This document shows, piece by piece, positions 43,718-52,708 of a stretch of 64,000 nt of DNA. This DNA comes from an uncultured Alloprevotella sp. GTDB taxonomy: Bacteria; Bacteroidota; Bacteroidia; Bacteroidales; Bacteroidaceae. The stretch covers positions 1-64,000 of the forward strand of contig CALUIN010000043.1 in NCBI GenBank assembly GCA_944320745.1, in the 5' to 3' direction. The position numbers were made by a program, and so were the translations under genes. Each line of letters opens with the position of its first letter. Positions within the stretch are counted from its first letter, which is position 1. The notes beneath the pieces were generated by a model. The model saw only the letters and a program-made list of their open reading frames with translations, was not told the DNA's origin and searched no databases.

Positions 43718-44770
43718 TTAATATGATGTCCCCTCCTTTTCCGTGAGGGCAACCTTCATGACGCCGTCCTGCCGGCTCTCGAAGAGTGCGTATGCATCTG
43801 CGATACGGTTCAGCGGGATACGGTGAGTGATGAGCGGGGTGGTATCTATTTTCCCGTCACTTATCAGTTGCAGGATTTCGGAGCAGTCGCATCCGTCTAC
43901 ACCTCCTGTCTTGAACGTCAAGTTCTTGCCGTACATTTCCGGGAGTGGAAGTACTTGGGCTTCGTTGTAAAGCGCCACGACTGCGACAATGGCGTTGGGG
44001 CGGGCGCACTGCCAAGCCATGCGGAAGGACTCTGCGGTTCCGCCGGCCTCTATTACGGCATCCGCGCCACCGTGACTGCTTGTTTCGCAGACCAGTGCAC
44101 GACAATGTTCCGGCGAAACGACTTGTACTTCCGGCCAATGTTTGCGGACGAATTGCCTGCGCTCTTCTGTTTGTTCGCAGACAATGATGTGCTTGGGCTG
44201 CTTTAACCGGGCACAGAGCGTAGCGCAAATGCCTGTAGGCCCCGCACCGATGACAAGCACCGTGTCGCCACGCTGGATTTCGGCAATCCGAGCGGCCCAG
44301 TATCCCGTAGCCAGGATGTCGCCGACAAAGAGGGCTTGTTCGTCTGACACGTTATCGGGTATGCAGTTGAGGCCTTGGTCGGCATAGGGTACGCGGACAT
44401 ATTCCGCTTGCCCGCCATCGATGCGGCATCCCAAAGTCCAGCCCCCATTGGGATCCGTGCAGTTATTGACAAATCCGTGTTCACAAAAGAAGCAGTGCCC
44501 GCAGAAGGTTTCCACGTTAACCGTCACGCGATCGCCTGGTCTGACATGTTCGACTTCGCTGCCGACACTTTCAACAACGCCGACCATCTCGTGTCCTACG
44601 GTAATGCCAGGCACGGCGCGGGGAATGCTGCCGTGCTTGATGTGCAGGTCGCTCGTGCAGATGCTGCCGAGCGTGACGCGGACGACGGCGTCGCTCGGTG
44701 AAAGGATGCTGGGAAGGGGCTTTTCGCACAGTTCGAATTTTCCGGGTGATACGTACGTGTAAGCCAGCAT
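43718..44770 (-). CDS. Zinc-dependent medium-chain alcohol dehydrogenase
   Basis: A 350-residue MDR-family enzyme. Catalytic zinc ligands: CTSDLHIKHG (Cys, about residue 38) and GHEMVGVVESVG (His-Glu, about 60). The structural zinc lobe has CGHCFFCEHGFVNNC (about 94-108). The Rossmann motif is VLVIGAGPTGICATL (about 170-184). It oxidises an alcohol or polyol with NAD(P). The substrate is unknown; similarity in layout to sorbitol and threonine dehydrogenases is general. The glutaredoxin-like gene lies just upstream on the same strand. Confidence 0.9.
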   Translation of the reverse strand: MLAYTYVSPGKFELCEKPLPSILSPSDAVVRVTLGSICTSDLHIKHGSIPRAVPGITVGHEMVGVVESVGSEVEHVRPGDRVTVNVETFCGHCFFCEHGFVNNCTDPNGGWTLGCRIDGGQAEYVRVPYADQGLNCIPDNVSDEQALFVGDILATGYWAARIAEIQRGDTVLVIGAGPTGICATLCARLKQPKHIIVCEQTEERRQFVRKHWPEVQVVSPEHCRALVCETSSHGGADAVIEAGGTAESFRMAWQCARPNAIVAVVALYNEAQVLPLPEMYGKNLTFKTGGVDGCDCSEILQLISDGKIDTTPLITHRIPLNRIADAYALFESRQDGVMKVALTEKEGTSY

Positions 44771-44840
44771 GTTAATTCGTTGCTATTCTTGTTTGAAAAA
44801 TTTCGGCTGATAGGATAATCGTAGGAACAACTGAAGTTCA

Positions 44841-45140
44841 TCAACATCCACTGCCGTCCAGGCTGCACATGGTGCCGCCGCTTGCAGGGCGCGATTGCAA
44901 TCCGGCATCCTCTGGCGTCAGGGTAACTGTACCATCTTCAAGTACGAAACATGGGATGCCTGCGGCCTTTTGCCGCTTCGCCTCTTCAAATGCTGGGTCA
45001 GAGTCTCGCAGGCGCAGAAATTCCTTCAGATTCCGCACATGCGCCCCAATGTCTATAAGTTTATAATGAGGATTGCCTGCCGCCTGCTCTTTTACGTAGA
45101 CACAGTCCGGGCAGCTATCCATTCCAAATATCTTTATCAT
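44841..45140 (-). CDS. Glutaredoxin-related protein
   Basis: A 99-residue thioredoxin-fold protein: MIKIFGMDSCPDCVYVKEQA has the CPDC redox motif (about residues 10-13), KLIDIGAHVRNLKEFLRLRD and GIPCFVLEDGTVTLTPEDAG cover the rest of the fold, with the cis-proline in GIPCF. The tail is cysteine-bearing (MCSLDGSGC). It probably reduces disulfides. It stands alone between the dehydrogenase and rubrerythrin genes; a -7-like TAACTTTG is at 45174-45167. The 240-base gap on its upstream side shows nothing else. Confidence 0.85.
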   Translation of the reverse strand: MIKIFGMDSCPDCVYVKEQAAGNPHYKLIDIGAHVRNLKEFLRLRDSDPAFEEAKRQKAAGIPCFVLEDGTVTLTPEDAGLQSRPASGGTMCSLDGSGC

Positions 45141-45380
45141 AGTCCAAATATAAATGCTTACGGTCGCAAAGTTAGAAAAGAATGATTGAATGGAGCCATT
45201 CCAAGCGGATTTTCTCTCAATTGCCCAGGCGAGAACCCGTGCCAGACTGCGGAACGAGCGACGGGTAGGGGAGGAGTCGTTGATTTACGGAAGGCTCCCG
45301 GCAACGTATATATTCTATACGAAACCGGGAGTCGCACAGTAATTCAGTTATTCCTCGGAATGATGGGCTTCTCCAGCTGC

Positions 45381-45920
45381 TTAATAGTTTTCGGCGCGGA
45401 TCTGGAAGAAACTCTGCGGGTGATCGCAAACGGGGCAGACTTTCGGAGCAGCCTTGCCAACTACGATATGGCCGCAATTTGCGCACTGCCAAATGCACTC
45501 ACCGTCGCGGCTGAAGACAATCTTGTCCTCTATGTTCTTAAGCAGACGGCGGTAGCGTTCCTCATGTTCTTTCTCTATTGCCGCAACCATTTCGAATTTT
45601 GCCGCAATCGCTGCAAAGCCTTCGGCACGTGCTACTTCGGCAAAGCCTTTGTACATGTCCGTCCACTCGTAGTTTTCGCCAGCTGCTGCATCGGCCAAGT
45701 TCACCGTAGTGTCAGCAATGCCATCGTGAAGCAGTTTGAACCATATTTTGGCGTGCTCTTTCTCATTGCGCGCCGTTTCTTCGAAGATGCTGGCAATTTG
45801 CTCATATCCATCCTTTTTGGCCTTGGAGGCGTAGTAAAGGTACTTCGTATGGGCTTGCGATTCACCTGCAAAAGCGGCCTGCAAATTCTTTTCGGTCTGG
45901 CTTCCTTTTAATTCTTTCAT
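45381..45920 (-). CDS. rbr: Rubrerythrin
   Basis: A 179-residue peroxide-detoxifying protein. Diiron four-helix bundle with [16 protein letters not shown] and [19 protein letters not shown] in the first half and [20 protein letters not shown] and [12 protein letters not shown] in the second (residues 1-140), then a C-terminal rubredoxin domain with [20 protein letters not shown]. It reduces hydrogen peroxide to water with electrons from rubredoxin-type carriers, which fits an anaerobe. ATG 45920 is used; the -7 and -33 boxes are at 45957-45987. Confidence 0.95.
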   Translation of the reverse strand: MKELKGSQTEKNLQAAFAGESQAHTKYLYYASKAKKDGYEQIASIFEETARNEKEHAKIWFKLLHDGIADTTVNLADAAAGENYEWTDMYKGFAEVARAEGFAAIAAKFEMVAAIEKEHEERYRRLLKNIEDKIVFSRDGECIWQCANCGHIVVGKAAPKVCPVCDHPQSFFQIRAENY

Positions 45921-45956
45921 GAGTAATAGGATTTTATGGGTTAGAGTGTTACCTTG

Positions 45957-45987
45957 CAAAGGTAATAATTTTATTACGTTTCCCCAA
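45957..45987 (-). promoter_or_regulatory. Promoter for rubrerythrin
   Basis: -33 TTG (45987-45985) and -7 TACCTTTG (45964-45957), minus strand, exactly 20 nt apart. Confidence 0.75.
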
Positions 45988-46036
45988 AACCATATCTCAT
46001 ATTTATTCTCGATAGCTCGGGCGCCTTCAGCTCTTA

Positions 46037-47980
46037 TTAGGAGTTCATGGACAGGAGAAACTCTTCATTATTACGAGTAGTCTCGAGACGTTTCTTTACA
46101 TCCGTCATGGCTTCTACCGGATTCATGTCAGCAATGTACTTCCTTAGAATCCACATGCGGTTCAACGTCTGCTGGTCGTGTAACAGGTCGTCTCGGCGCG
46201 TACTGGACACGGAAAGGTTGACCGCCGGGAAGATACGCTTGTTGGCCAATGCTCTGTCGAGTTGCAATTCCATATTGCCGGTACCTTTGAACTCTTCGAA
46301 GATAACTTCGTCCATCTTGGAGCCTGTATCAATCAGTGCAGTAGCGATGATGGTGAGTGAGCCGCCGTTCTCTATATTGCGCGCGGCGCCGAAAAAGCGT
46401 TTGGGCTTCTGAAGCGCGTTTGCATCCACGCCGCCCGTGAGCACTTTTCCTGACGCCGGTGAAACGGTATTGTATGCTCGGGCCAGGCGGGTGATGGAGT
46501 CGAGGAAGATAACTACGTCGTGTCCGCATTCCACCATTCTCTTGGCCTTTTCCAAAACGATGTTGGCTATTTTGACATGGCGTGCGGCTGGTTCATCGAA
46601 CGTAGAGGCGATGACTTCTGCATTGACTGTGCGGGCCATGTCTGTCACCTCTTCCGGACGCTCGTCAATAAGCAGCATCATGAGGTATGTGTCCGGGTGA
46701 TTGCGGGCTATGGCGTTGGCGATGTCCTTCATCAGCATGGTCTTACCCGTTTTGGGCTGGGCGACGATCAGAGCGCGCTGACCTTTGCCGATAGGCGTGA
46801 AAAGGTCTACGATTCGGCAGGACAGGCTGTCGTTGTGACCACTGCACAAGTTGAATTTTTCGTTAGGGAACAGGGGCGTAAGGTGCTCAAAGGCAATGCG
46901 GTCCCTTACCTCCTGGAGCTCTCGGCCGTTGATATGCTCAACGCTGGCCAAAGTAAAGAATTTTTCACCTTCTCTGGGAATGCGGACTTTTCCTTCAATG
47001 ACATCTCCGGACTTGAGGCCGTATTGGTATATCTGGTTGGCCGTGACGTAGATGTCGTCGGGGGAAGTCAGATAGTTATAGTCGGAAGAGCGCAGGAAAC
47101 CGTAACCGTCGTTCATCAGTTCCAAAACGCCCCGTCCATCCAACAACTGGAAGTCGTCCGGCAGTGTAGCTACGGAAGACGGCGGGGTGGGGGGAGTAGG
47201 CTCAATATAACTATTGTTGTTGTAATATTTATTGCGCCAGGCTTCAGGCTCGTTCTCGTAAGCACCATAGCCGAGGTCAGCGGCAGGAGTTGTTGTCACG
47301 ACCGGAAGGTCTTCCGCTATCAGAAAATCCTGGTCCTCAGGCAGGCTCTGCAACTGTTGCAGGATGGGATCGGAATTTTCATTACGCTCATCGTTTTGTG
47401 TCTTGATACTCTCGTATAGAGAATCACGGACTTCGTCCAGGTCTACGGGATGAAGGCTGTCCGTCTGAGCTTGTTGCTTAAGCTGCTCAGACAGGAAGTC
47501 GGGCATATCCTCGTCTACAACATTGCCCGGCACTTTTGTATCTACAGGAATCGTGGACTCAATGGCTCCATCGGGACCTGCAGGCTTGCTTTCTTCATAC
47601 ACGCTTGCCGATGTAGGAACTGGCATGGCTGCCTCTTCCGGATCGGCAACTTTTGCCAACGTGCGCGTCCTTCTTCTTTTCGCCGGTGCCACGGATGCAG
47701 AGCCTTTGCTCTCCGGCACGTCCGGAATTTCTTTATCTTCTTTTGGATTTTCCGTAGAAGAATATATATGGTCTACATCTTTCTTGACTATGCGCGAACG
47801 ACGTTTGGTCACAGGGGCGCTGTCCTGCTCCGCACTTCTTTCAGCCTGAGCATCAAGAATATCGTAAATCAGTTCTTCCTTATTTTGACTGTCCTTCTTT
47901 GCCGTACCCATACTGTCGGCAATAGCTTGCAGTTCCTCTACGCTTTTTCTCGTAAGCAAGTCTTTAGTATAAAGTGCCAT
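46037..47980 (-). CDS. rho: Transcription termination factor Rho
   Basis: A 647-residue Rho. The short N-terminal helical domain ([18 protein letters not shown]) is separated from the RNA-binding OB-fold ([20 protein letters not shown], about residues 288-307) by an acidic, proline- and serine-rich insertion of about 220 residues, a feature of Rho in Bacteroidota. The ATPase domain has Walker [23 protein letters not shown] and the Q/R-loop [16 protein letters not shown]. It ends transcription of untranslated RNA. The insertion may modulate RNA binding. Confidence 0.96.
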   Translation of the reverse strand: MALYTKDLLTRKSVEELQAIADSMGTAKKDSQNKEELIYDILDAQAERSAEQDSAPVTKRRSRIVKKDVDHIYSSTENPKEDKEIPDVPESKGSASVAPAKRRRTRTLAKVADPEEAAMPVPTSASVYEESKPAGPDGAIESTIPVDTKVPGNVVDEDMPDFLSEQLKQQAQTDSLHPVDLDEVRDSLYESIKTQNDERNENSDPILQQLQSLPEDQDFLIAEDLPVVTTTPAADLGYGAYENEPEAWRNKYYNNNSYIEPTPPTPPSSVATLPDDFQLLDGRGVLELMNDGYGFLRSSDYNYLTSPDDIYVTANQIYQYGLKSGDVIEGKVRIPREGEKFFTLASVEHINGRELQEVRDRIAFEHLTPLFPNEKFNLCSGHNDSLSCRIVDLFTPIGKGQRALIVAQPKTGKTMLMKDIANAIARNHPDTYLMMLLIDERPEEVTDMARTVNAEVIASTFDEPAARHVKIANIVLEKAKRMVECGHDVVIFLDSITRLARAYNTVSPASGKVLTGGVDANALQKPKRFFGAARNIENGGSLTIIATALIDTGSKMDEVIFEEFKGTGNMELQLDRALANKRIFPAVNLSVSSTRRDDLLHDQQTLNRMWILRKYIADMNPVEAMTDVKKRLETTRNNEEFLLSMNS

Positions 47981-48084
47981 AAATGAGTTGGAAATTTGTC
48001 CAACGATGTTGGTAAGTTTAATTTTATCTGGTAAATTCTTACTATGAAGAGTGAAAGCCGATATTCGTATCGAATTTCACAATG

Positions 48085-48115
48085 CAAAAATAATAACTTT
48101 CTGTGTAGGGACCAA
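48085..48115 (-). promoter_or_regulatory. Promoter for rho with a leader of about 100 nt
   Basis: -33 TTG (48115-48113) and -7 TATTTTTG (48092-48085), minus strand, exactly 20 nt apart. Transcription should start near 48078, leaving about 98 nt of leader before the ATG at 47980, room for autoregulation by Rho. The rest of the 368-base gap (48116-48348) shows nothing I can name. Confidence 0.75.
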
Positions 48116-48348
48116 ATAGTTGTTAACGAATTTGGACTATTTTTTTCTACGACCAGTTAGGAGACATGTTCGCAACAGCCGCTTGCTCATTTTATTGCGA
48201 AGAATAGCGTGGCTCCAAGGAGCGCTACCACTATTGACGTTGGCTCGCTGCTTTCAATAGAAGACGGGCAGTCCACGTTCTCTGGCACGCTTCTCAAAAC
48301 CGTGTGTCACAATTAAACATAATCACGATACTCAGAAATCCAATTAGG

Positions 48349-48672
48349 TTAGGCGATTGAGGCTTTGCGGACAACGTTGCCCACCTTAATTATATATATG
48401 CCTTGTGGGACGTTCAGCGTGAGCGACTTGTCGGAACTGTCAATCCTAAGGCTGGTGACTTTTGCTCCCGTCAGACTGTAAATATCCATAGTAAGGCCCT
48501 CCGCATTTTGAACACGGACGGTTTTATTCCTAATCGTGAGCTTGATTTTGGGCGTGTTCGACATCGTCGCAGATGCCATTTCGGCATTCTCTTCAGCTTC
48601 GGGCATGCCGTAGACAGGAGTTCCGACGAAGCTACATGCTACGAGACAAGCAAAAAGTATATATTTCAGCAT
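48349..48672 (-). CDS. Small secreted protein resembling a type IX secretion C-terminal domain
   Basis: A 107-residue protein: signal peptide (MLKYILFACLVACSFVGTP), a short linker, then KIKLTIRNKTVRVQNAEGL, MDIYSLTGAKVTSLRI and LTLNVPQGIYIIKVGNVVRK. This last part has the strand pattern of T9SS C-terminal sorting domains (the iysltG... G.YiikV... K pattern), yet there is no cargo domain in between. It may be a degraded cargo protein, a stand-alone domain or an anchoring partner. It follows the candidate RNA at 48748-48812. ATG 48672 is chosen for the signal peptide; ATG 48711 in frame is possible. Confidence 0.65.
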   Translation of the reverse strand: MLKYILFACLVACSFVGTPVYGMPEAEENAEMASATMSNTPKIKLTIRNKTVRVQNAEGLTMDIYSLTGAKVTSLRIDSSDKSLTLNVPQGIYIIKVGNVVRKASIA

Positions 48673-48747
48673 ATTCCCAAGGTATTTCCGGCAAAGATAA
48701 ATATTATTCATGACACGGAGAAAGTCAGAGTCTTAAATACTGATAAT

Positions 48748-48812
48748 AAAAAAATTGATTGTCTCCCGACAACCAATCTTCACTAACCTTAAATCTAATA
48801 CCATGAAAAACG
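48748..48812 (-). ncRNA. Candidate short terminated RNA (leader or sRNA)
   Basis: On the minus strand a full promoter (48815-48846) would start RNA near 48812. About 35-60 bases on, a stem forms from GATTGGTTGTC and GACAATC-type arms around GGGA (within 48755-48778), followed directly by seven U's (48754-48748). This is a complete short transcription unit of about 65 nt upstream of the small secreted protein gene. It may be a free sRNA or an attenuated leader of that gene. No family was assigned. Confidence 0.55.
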
Positions 48813-48814
48813 AT

Positions 48815-48846
48815 GCAAAAGTATGGATTTGCATGATATTAGACAA
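48815..48846 (-). promoter_or_regulatory. Promoter of the candidate short RNA
   Basis: -33 TTG (48846-48844) and -7 TACTTTTG (48823-48816), minus strand, exactly 20 nt apart. Confidence 0.7.
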
Positions 48847-48952
48847 GTTCCTACCCGATTTTTATACGGATATTTGTATTTTTTCACCTTTACTTTGGCC
48901 GGATGCTAATCGTATCTTGCGAAAGTACACCTGACAGAGCCTTCTTTCCTGT

Positions 48953-49840
48953 CTATTCTTCTTTGAAGGCGGCTGCGTATTCCTTTATCGCGTCTAGGGT
49001 CGCAGTGGTTGCGGGAACAAGTGGCAGACGCAGGACATTTTTGATTTTCCCCTGCGCTGTAAGCAGCGATTTTATGCCGGCTGGATTTCCGTCTGCAGTC
49101 ATCAGGCTGTATAGCGGATGCAACTTTCTGTGTAGCGCGAGTGCTTCGGGCATGTTTTCTTTCAACACTGCGTGTACCATCGTCCCAAACGCTTCGGGAT
49201 AGGCATTTCCTATTACTGAAATCACTCCGACAGCGCCCAGGGACAGCAGCTCAAACGTGACTGCATCGTCGCCGCTCAGTACTTCAAACCCGTCCGGCGC
49301 ATTTTGGATTATGGTTTCTATTTGGTCCAGTTTGCCCGAGGCCTCCTTAATTGCCACGACGTTCGGACAATCTCCGGCTATGCGTAGCGTGGTCGACGCC
49401 TGGAGGTTTACGCCCGTGCGCCCGGGGACGTTGTAGAGTACCACCGGTTTGTCCGTTGCGGCTGCCACTGCGGAAAAGTGCTGATACAGACCTTCCTGGC
49501 TGGGTTTGTTATAGTAAGGAGTAACTATAAGGACACCGTCGATTCCGTTTAAGTCCGTTTCCTTGAGGTACTGCACTACCGAGGCCGTGTTGTTGCTGCC
49601 GCATCCCAAGAGGAGTGGCACTCGACCGTTGTTCTGTTCCACGATGCGACGGATGATTTCCTGCTTCTCATCGTTTTCGAGACAAGGTGTTTCGGCTGTG
49701 GTGCCCAGTATGCAGAGAAAATCTGCCCCACCCTTCAGCAGCGAGTCTACGAGCTCCTCAAGGGCGTCGTAGTCGACCGCTTGTTCCGCTGTAAACGGAG
49801 TGATGAGGGCTACGCCCAAACCGTGAAAAGGATTTTTCAT
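48953..49840 (-). CDS. dapA: 4-hydroxy-tetrahydrodipicolinate synthase
   Basis: A 295-residue Schiff-base aldolase that condenses pyruvate with aspartate semialdehyde in lysine and diaminopimelate synthesis. LGTTAETPCLENDEKQEIIR, GVLIVTPYYNKPSQEGLYQH (active-site tyrosine region), VVLYNVPGRTGVNLQ and NVVAIKEASGKLDQIE (catalytic lysine) are visible. It is the last gene of a unit with the MaoC-like and nucleosidase genes. Confidence 0.94.
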   Translation of the reverse strand: MKNPFHGLGVALITPFTAEQAVDYDALEELVDSLLKGGADFLCILGTTAETPCLENDEKQEIIRRIVEQNNGRVPLLLGCGSNNTASVVQYLKETDLNGIDGVLIVTPYYNKPSQEGLYQHFSAVAAATDKPVVLYNVPGRTGVNLQASTTLRIAGDCPNVVAIKEASGKLDQIETIIQNAPDGFEVLSGDDAVTFELLSLGAVGVISVIGNAYPEAFGTMVHAVLKENMPEALALHRKLHPLYSLMTADGNPAGIKSLLTAQGKIKNVLRLPLVPATTATLDAIKEYAAAFKEE

Positions 49841-49864
49841 ATTGATATGGAGTGAATGGTCTTA

Positions 49865-50452
49865 TTAGCTATTGGCGGCATTCCTGATTTGTAGGAAGTA
49901 GGCTGCCAGTCCTTTTTTCGCGTCCTCGAGTTTTTCCGCCCAGCTTTGTACCGAATTTTGCCCCACGATGTCCGTGATGTATTTGACTGCAAGAAACGGA
50001 AGTGAAAAGTGAGCACAGACAACTGCCTCGGCAAATGCCTCCATGTCTACGGCATCCCCGCGCACCACGGCATCGCCACTTACGAAATCATCTCCCGTAT
50101 TGACAATAGGGTCCTCGCAGTCTGTCAGTTCCGGTCCGCCGATCGAACGTAAATTCGGGATAAGTCCACCGGCTGTATGAATTTCTGAAATGACGCCTTC
50201 CAGGCTGAGCGGTTCCAAGTCGCGGTCCACAAAATGGCGGCTCACTATGATGTCTCCAGTGCGGTGAATGGAAGTTCCTGCCGTCCCGATGTTCAATACG
50301 CCAAACGGGTGGTAGGTAAGTATTGCCTTTGTCACAGCCATGGCAGCCATGGTTTTCCCCACGCCTGTGAAGACGACTTTCGTGGGGAAATCCAGAGGCG
50401 GCAATTCCACATATTCATCCTGAAGGGCGAAAGTGACGAGCAACGGCTGCAT
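49865..50452 (-). CDS. Nucleoside phosphorylase-superfamily protein (MTA/SAH nucleosidase-like)
   Basis: A 195-residue protein of the Pfs/MTAN fold: VVFTGVGKTMAAMAVTKAIL (phosphate/ribose region), PFGVLNIGTAGTSIHRTGDI, the catalytic region VVRGDAVDMEAFAEAVVCAH (M-E pair) and LPFLAVKYITDIVG. It is shorter than typical MTAN (about 230 residues). The substrate could be methylthioadenosine, S-adenosylhomocysteine or futalosine. It lies between the MaoC-like gene and dapA on one strand. Confidence 0.85.
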   Translation of the reverse strand: MQPLLVTFALQDEYVELPPLDFPTKVVFTGVGKTMAAMAVTKAILTYHPFGVLNIGTAGTSIHRTGDIIVSRHFVDRDLEPLSLEGVISEIHTAGGLIPNLRSIGGPELTDCEDPIVNTGDDFVSGDAVVRGDAVDMEAFAEAVVCAHFSLPFLAVKYITDIVGQNSVQSWAEKLEDAKKGLAAYFLQIRNAANS

Positions 50453-50498
50453 GCGGCAGAAGGTTAGTATTGATGGAAATTATGGGAGATATTTCCCT

Positions 50499-50966
50499 TT
50501 ATTCGGCATTGAAGTGGTAAAGGAACGTGGCCACGCCGTTAAGAGCCGGTTTGCGCTCCCCTTTTATCTCAATCGTGAACTTGATCTCAGCTTTGCAGAT
50601 GCCGCGCAGATTGGCGATGGACTGTAAGGTTGCGACCAGACGGATACTTTGCCCGCTCAGAACGGCCTGTCCGAATTTCATTTTGTCCATGCCGTAGTTG
50701 ACCATCATTTTCAAGTTGCGCACGTCGATGATTTGTTCCCACAGATAGGGAAGAAGCGACAGCGTCAAGTAGCCGTGGACAATGGTCTGCCCGAAAGGCC
50801 CGTTCTTGGCGCGCTCTGTATCTACGTGAATCCACTGGTGATCCAATGTCGCGTCTGCAAACTGGTTGATGCGTTCCTGCGGAATCTCGAGCCAGTCGGA
50901 GGTTCCTATTACCTCGCCCACATGCTGGGCGAACTCTTCGTAGGAGTTGATGATGAGTTTATCCAT
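50499..50966 (-). CDS. MaoC family dehydratase (hotdog fold)
   Basis: A 155-residue (R)-specific enoyl hydratase-type protein. The hydratase motif is around INQFADATLDHQWIHVDTER and GQTIVHGYLTLSLLPYL (catalytic Asp and His). It would hydrate or dehydrate acyl-CoA or acyl-ACP substrates. It is the first gene of the three-gene unit ending with dapA and has a good promoter at 51068-51098. Confidence 0.88.
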   Translation of the reverse strand: MDKLIINSYEEFAQHVGEVIGTSDWLEIPQERINQFADATLDHQWIHVDTERAKNGPFGQTIVHGYLTLSLLPYLWEQIIDVRNLKMMVNYGMDKMKFGQAVLSGQSIRLVATLQSIANLRGICKAEIKFTIEIKGERKPALNGVATFLYHFNAE

Positions 50967-51067
50967 TGTTCTTGTTGCAATTATTACAATTTATGCGCAT
51001 AGCACTGCCAAGCTCCTTGGGGAAACAGGCAGGCCACAGCCTGCCGCAGTGTTTCGCAAGACACATG

Positions 51068-51098
51068 CAAAGGTAACTTTTTTTTCACCATTAAGCAA
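51068..51098 (-). promoter_or_regulatory. Promoter for the MaoC-nucleosidase-dapA unit
   Basis: -33 TTG (51098-51096) and -7 TACCTTTG (51075-51068), minus strand, exactly 20 nt apart; about 100 nt of leader. Confidence 0.75.
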
Positions 51099-51307
51099 CT
51101 TTTCTGCAAATAGGCTGGCGGATAAAAGCCGTATGGAAGATAAATTAACGGTGACTGCTGGAAATCCTGTACTAATTTACAAATAATAGCGCTCAGGATA
51201 TGCGGATGCCGAAGCAGATTGAAGGACTGCGGCGCTATGCCGCCGTGAGGCTGACATAGGCGTTACGGTCGGTGCGCCTACTGTGTGTGCAACTTGAAGT
51301 AAGGAAC

Positions 51308-51357
51308 GTTTTCAGGGGGCTAAGGCCAAGAAAAACTGGCCTTAGCCCCCTGAAAAC
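51308..51357. repeat. 21-bp-periodic intergenic repeat, locus D (perfect 21-bp hairpin)
   Basis: Arms 51308-51328 and 51337-51357 are perfectly complementary over 21 bp around an 8-base loop. In the family frame the units start at 51314 (AGGGGGCTAAGGCC) and 51335 (ACTGGCCTTAGCCCC), with a partial third at 51356 (ACGGGAAG). It lies in the 462-base gap between the mannanase end and the MaoC-like gene start. The remaining bases show only the promoter at 51068. It may also terminate leftward or rightward readthrough, but has no U-tract. Confidence 0.85.
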
Positions 51358-51428
51358 GGGAAGTAACCCTCTTTCCTTATGAAAGCAGGGCTGCCTCTAC
51401 TGAACACGATGTCGGACTGGAGTCCGCG

Positions 51429-52706
51429 TCAGCGGAGTGCTTCTGCATACTTTTGTATCAGCTGAATTGTCGTGGAGTCGGAATTGTAAACGGAATACCA
51501 GCCCTGTGGCTCGTGGGGCGGGTCACAGAGATAGTCGTTGCCGCGCTGCCAAGTCTTGTCGGCCGGGCGGCCTGCCCCACCCCAGCCCCAGAAATTGCAG
51601 CCTGCAATGTAGTCACCTTGCCGCTTACTCTCCAGCACTTTATCAAAAATAAAATTATAGAACGCGTCCCGGTAAGAAGTCGGCGTGCCGGCTAAGCGGA
51701 AGTTCTGGTTGCGCGGATAGCCAAACTCTTCGATGACAAGGGGCTTCTGGATTTTTTTTGCCAAACGGAGATGGAGTCCGATGTATTGTCCCGCTTTGAC
51801 GTAAACGTTGGGGAGGGCAGTATAGAGCGAGCCAGCCGATGCCCATTGCCAGTTGACCGGCCAGATGTGTATGGTCAAGTAGTCAATGTTCAAATCATTG
51901 CACACCTTTTCCAAAAGCCGTTCGTCCGACTCGCAACCATACAGACCTTCACTCCCGGTGGAGACCAGGTGGTTCGGGTCCAGCTGCTTGATCAGCTTGG
52001 CGGTCTGCGAAATCCAGGCAGCGAAGGCCTCCTTAGTATCCTGAGCGAACGGGCGCGGCTCATTGCAGATTTGCCACGACATGATGGCCGGCGAGTCGGC
52101 GTAGGGGCGCTGCGTGTAGCGGTTGGTACGCGTCACGATCTTACGGACGAAGTCGGCAAAGGCCTCCTGTGCCTTGGGTTGTCTCAGGAAGTTGGCCGCG
52201 AAATCCGTATAGGCCTGGTACGCTTGCGTGGCATCCGGCGCATCGCCCATTCCGGTACGTTTCAGGTAATACGTATATCCTCCACTCCAGTCCCAGGAAT
52301 TGTTTAGATAGAGGACGGCCAACATGTTGCGCTGTTCCAGCTCCTTCAACAGGAAGTCCAGACCGTCCAGGAGCGTATCATTGAGCGCTCCGTCCGACTG
52401 CTGCAAGTAAGGGTAAACGCTTCGGGCATTCTTGCCCCCGGCATCCGGTCCGACCAGAACGCGGAGGTTGTCCACACCGATGGATTTTAGGGAGTCAAGT
52501 TCGCGGAGCAACCGGTCGCGGTTTCCGCCCTCGCCTGTGCTTCCCAATATCGGAGCATACCACATATTGGTTCCCACGAAGTAATACGGTGCGCCATTTC
52601 TGAATAACTGACCGCCTTTGACGGTCACAAATCGTCCGGGAGATGCCGCCCAGCCGAAGAGGGCCGAGACAAGTAAGAATAGGGAAACAAAGAGCTTTCG
52701 GTTCAT
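51429..52706 (-). CDS. Secreted GH5 (subfamily 7-like) mannan endo-1,4-beta-mannosidase
   Basis: A 425-residue glycoside hydrolase with a signal peptide (MNRKLFVSLFLLVSALFGWA). GH5 landmarks: PYYFVGTNMWYAPIL, IGVDNLRVLVGPDAGG, VLYLNNSWDWSGGY, acid/base glutamate in MSWQICNEPRPF (about residue 225), TGSEGLYG, and nucleophile glutamate in PLVIEEFGYPRNQNF (about residue 320). These resemble beta-mannanases. It starts 2 bases after metH on the same strand, an odd partner for a polysaccharide enzyme, and no SusC/D pair is nearby. Confidence 0.88.
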   Translation of the reverse strand: MNRKLFVSLFLLVSALFGWAASPGRFVTVKGGQLFRNGAPYYFVGTNMWYAPILGSTGEGGNRDRLLRELDSLKSIGVDNLRVLVGPDAGGKNARSVYPYLQQSDGALNDTLLDGLDFLLKELEQRNMLAVLYLNNSWDWSGGYTYYLKRTGMGDAPDATQAYQAYTDFAANFLRQPKAQEAFADFVRKIVTRTNRYTQRPYADSPAIMSWQICNEPRPFAQDTKEAFAAWISQTAKLIKQLDPNHLVSTGSEGLYGCESDERLLEKVCNDLNIDYLTIHIWPVNWQWASAGSLYTALPNVYVKAGQYIGLHLRLAKKIQKPLVIEEFGYPRNQNFRLAGTPTSYRDAFYNFIFDKVLESKRQGDYIAGCNFWGWGGAGRPADKTWQRGNDYLCDPPHEPQGWYSVYNSDSTTIQLIQKYAEALR

Positions 52707-52708
52707 AG

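Noticed and set aside
45180..45380. tRNA or other structured RNA
   Set aside because: GGGAGTCGCAC-like pieces do not fold into a cloverleaf with a T-loop at the right place.
48803..48934. 44-codon plus-strand ORF (MKNDAKVW...)
   Set aside because: It lies over a good minus-strand promoter and leader; composition is not convincing as a protein.
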